Notes under the pieces: model-generated
Told to the model about the DNA's origin: nothing
The model's input: only the letters and a program-made list of their open reading frames with translations
Databases searched by the model: none
Program-made: the position numbers and the translations under genes
Shown here: one piece after another, positions 61,192 to 64,000 of the stretch
Position numbering within the stretch: the first letter of the stretch is position 1
How the letters are laid out: every line of letters begins with the position of its first letter
Source: Megascapheus bottae
Lineage: Eukaryota; Chordata; Mammalia; Rodentia; Geomyidae
Direction: 5' to 3'
Assembly: GCA_024803745.1 (NCBI GenBank)
Contig: JANJXV010000262.1
Location: forward strand, 310,001 to 374,000
DNA length: 64,000 nt

Positions 61192-64000
61192 ATGGTAGGA
61201 ACTAATAAATATCTCTCAATCCTAACTCTCAATATCAATGGACTTAACTCTCCAATTAAACGGCATAGGTTGTCTAGTTGGATCAAAAAGCAAGAGCCAT
61301 CGTTCTGCTGACTTCAAGAGACACATCTTACCCAAAAACAATCATGTTTTGAAAGTGAGAGGTTGGAATAAACTCTATCAAGCTAACTGCCCCCATAAAC
61401 AGGCTAGAGTTGCCATCCTCATATCAGATACAATAGACTTCAAACTAAAATTAGTAAGAAAAGACAAAGAAGGTTACTACATACTACTAAAGGGATCTTT
61501 CCTCCCGGAAGACATAACAATCCTAAATATTTACACACCCAATCCCGGAGCTCCAAACTTCATCAAGCAAACTTTACTTACACTGAAACCATACATAGAT
61601 CGAAACACAGTGATTGTTGGTGAGTTTAACACACCACTCTCACCTATGGACAGATCAACAAGGCAAAAACTCAACAGAGAAACCTTAGAACTGAACCACT
61701 ATATAGACCAACTAGATCTAACAGACATTGCAGAATATTCCACCCAGTAACACCACAATATACGTTTTTCTCAGCAGCACATGGAACATTTTCCAAAATA
61801 GACCACATCTTAGGCCATAAAACAAACCTGGACAGATTCAGAAACACTGAAATTATTCCATGCACACTCTCAGACCATAAAGGCATCAAATTGGAGCTGA
61901 ACACACATCTCCACCAAAGAAAACCCTGTAATTCATGGAGACTGAACCACACATTGTTGAATCAAAAACAATGGGTAATCGAAGAGATCAGAACAGATAT
62001 CCAACTGTTTATGAAATTTAACAATAAGGAGCACACAAATATCAACTCCTTAGGGACACAACAAAGGCCGTACTCAGAGGAAAATTTATAGCGTGGAGTG
62101 CCTACAACAGCAAGTTGGAAAAATGGCAAACCAACTAGTTAAGGTCTCACCTTAACCTCCTGGAAAAAGAGCAACAAACCAACCCTAAACCCATTAGGAG
62201 AAAGCAAATTATTAAAATCAAAGCAGAATTAAATGATTTGGAATAAAAAAAAACTATAGAAAGAATCAACAAAACAAGGAGTTGGTTCTTGAAAGAATTA
62301 ACAAAATTGACAAGCCCTTAGCAAATCTTACCAAAAAAAGAAGAGAGCATATCGAAATAAACAAAATCGCAGATGAAAATGGTAATATCACGACAGAAAT
62401 TACCAAGATCCAGAATATCATGAGGGAATACTTCTCAAACCTGTAGGCCAACAAATTTGAGAATCTAGAAGAAATGGATGAATTCCTAGACAATATTAAC
62501 ATACACACACTGAACCAAGAAGAGCTAACCCAACTCAACAGGCCTATTTCAAGCTCTGAAATAGAAATGGAAATTAGACAACTTCCACTTAAAAAGAGCC
62601 CAGGGCCAGATGGATTCACAGCTGAATTCTATAAGGTCTTCAAAGCAGAGCTCACACCAATACTCCTCAAGCTCTTCAACGAAATTGAAAATGAAGGTTC
62701 TTTACTAAACTGATTCTGTGAAGCCAGCATATCCCTCATCCCCAAACCAGACAGAGATTCATCAAAGAAAGAGATCTATAGACCCATTTCTTTGATGAAC
62801 ATCGATGCAAAACTTCTCAACAAAATACTGGCCAACCGTATACAACAACTCATCAAAAAAAATATACACTATGATCAAACTGGATTCATCACAGGGAGGC
62901 AAAGCTGGTTCAACATACACAAATCAATTAATATAATTCAACACATCAACAGGAGCAGGGATAAAATCACATGATTGTCTCAATAGATGCGGAAAAGGCA
63001 TTTGACAAGATCCAAAACCCCTTTATGTTAAAAGATGTGGAGAAACTAGGAATCCATGGAACATTTCTCAATGTAATAAAGGCTGTGTATGAGAAACCCA
63101 CTGCTAGTATTATACTTAATGGTGAAAATCTAAAGCCATTCCCTCTAAAATCAGGAACGAGACAAGGATGCCCACTCTCTCCACTCCTTTTTAACATAGT
63201 ACTAGAATTCCTAGGCAGTGCAATATGGCAAGAAGCAAGCATAAAGGGGATCCAAGTAGGGAAAGAGGAAATAAAACTATCCCTCTTTGCAGATGACATG
63301 ATTCTGTATTTAAAGAATCCTATAGACTCTACTCCCAAGCTCCTTGAGCTGATTCAAAGCTTTGGAAGGGTAGCAGGCCATAAAATCAACCCTCACAAAT
63401 CAACTGCCTTACTTTACGCCAACACTGAGAGGAACGAGGCAATAATCAGGAAAGAAAATCCTTTCACAATAGCCTCAAAGAAAACAAAGTACCTAGCAAT
63501 TAGCTTAACTAAGAATGTAAAGGACCGTTTAGATGAAAACTTTAAAACCCTAAAAAAGGAAATTAAAGCAGAACTAAGGAAATGGAAAAACCTCCCGTGC
63601 TCCTGGATTGGAAGAATCAACATTGTGAAAATGACAACCTTGCCAAGGGATATCTACAAATTCAATGTAATACCCATCAACATCCCAATGTCATTCTTTA
63701 AAGACATAGAAGAGGTAATTCAAAATTTCATATGGAATAATAAAAGACCCCGTAGAGCAAAAATACTTCTTAGCAGAAAGAACAGCGCTGGAGGAATTTT
63801 AATTCCAAACTTAAGGCTCTATTACAGAGCTATAGTTCTCAAAACAGCTTGGTACTGGCACAAGAACAGGCCTGAAGTCCAATGGAGTAGAACTGCGGAC
63901 CCAGATATTAAACCACAGACCTATGGCCACCTAATCTTTGACCAGGGAGCCAAAAAAATAGAATGGAAGAAAGATAGCCTCTTCAACAAGTTGTGCTGGC
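61192..64000 (+). pseudogene. ORF2: L1 ORF2, broken, cut by window end (unit 9)
   Basis: TGA 61309. Endonuclease stretch 61238-61750, cut short by a private one-base loss near 61728 (ACATTGCAG). The remainder continues one frame over. TAG 62444-62446; fingers 62474-62713 and 62792-62974. RT opens at ATG 62971 and I see no stop up to the window end. Private RT changes: K-K-T-K-Y, P-R-D-I-Y, E-E-V-I-Q, R-R-A-K-I, G-I-L-I-P. Confidence 0.9.

Larger units (their letters stand above)
59399..64000 (+). repeat. Tandem array unit 9 (partial, cut by window end)
   Basis: First 4602 bp of the ninth copy. It has the most private changes of any unit: ATGGTC instead of ATGGGC at the ORF1 start, one-base deletions near 60820 (ORF1) and 61728 (endonuclease), and several amino-acid changes in the RT segment after 63480. 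The window ends inside ORF2. Confidence 0.95.
59961..64000 (+). mobile_element. LINE-1 retrotransposon, decayed, cut by window end (unit 9)
   Basis: ORF1, the endonuclease and the first part of the RT are present. The rest lies beyond the window. Confidence 0.92.

Noticed and set aside
1..64000. Multiple independent L1 insertions instead of tandem copies of one
   Set aside because: The non-L1 spacer, both SINEs and the microsatellite are shared at the same spacing, and the L1s share the same breaks. Independent insertions would not.
1..64000. CRISPR array, prophage or bacterial operon
   Set aside because: The repeat period is 7.4 kb, and the coding remnants are mammalian L1 with SINEs. Nothing prokaryotic is visible.

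Overview
This is eukaryotic, non-coding, repeat-dominated DNA from a mammal. The whole window is one head-to-tail tandem array of a ~7.42-kb unit. There are eight complete copies (7424, 7428, 7424, 7428, 7421, 7424, 7424 and 7425 bp) and the first 4.6 kb of a ninth, all in the same orientation. I see no single-copy gene, tRNA or rRNA gene, CRISPR array or bacterial feature.

Each unit has the same layout: (i) an AT- and pyrimidine-rich leader of ~560-660 bp; (ii) a nearly full-length but dead LINE-1 (L1) retrotransposon with ORF1 (coiled coil, RRM, C-terminal domain), ORF2 (endonuclease, reverse transcriptase, Cys-rich C-terminus), and a 3' UTR with a G-rich tract, polyadenylation signal and A-rich tail; (iii) ~626 bp of spacer I cannot assign; (iv) a dimeric tRNA-derived SINE on the minus strand; (v) a short GAT microsatellite; (vi) a second copy of the same SINE type on the plus strand. 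The SINE combines an ID-like left half with a right half that looks like the Geo-type SINE of geomyoid rodents (kangaroo rats, pocket mice, pocket gophers). That makes a geomyoid rodent the most likely host; this is inference from SINE appearance only.

Both L1 reading frames are interrupted at the same places in nearly every unit: a one-base shift splitting ORF1, a TGA at ORF2 codon 40, shifts around the endonuclease/RT junction, a TGA before the RT palm, and usually a TAG near the C-terminus. The L1 was therefore already dead when the unit began to amplify. The units spread as satellite-like DNA, not by retrotransposition. The longest open stretch, 616 codons covering the RT palm, thumb and Cys-rich end, is an RT fragment and not a complete protein.

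The array has internal structure. Units 1, 3 and 5 are one type (A) and units 2 and 4 another (B). Units 1+2 and 3+4 are copies of a 14,852-bp dimer with no net length difference and only a handful of substitutions that I noticed. Units 6-9 are a related but more diverged set. Unit 6 is a patchwork of A-like and 7-9-like sequence, and unit 9 carries the most private changes. This is the pattern expected from unequal exchange and gene conversion, with divergence increasing toward the right-hand end. All comparisons were made by eye; no alignment or database search was run.
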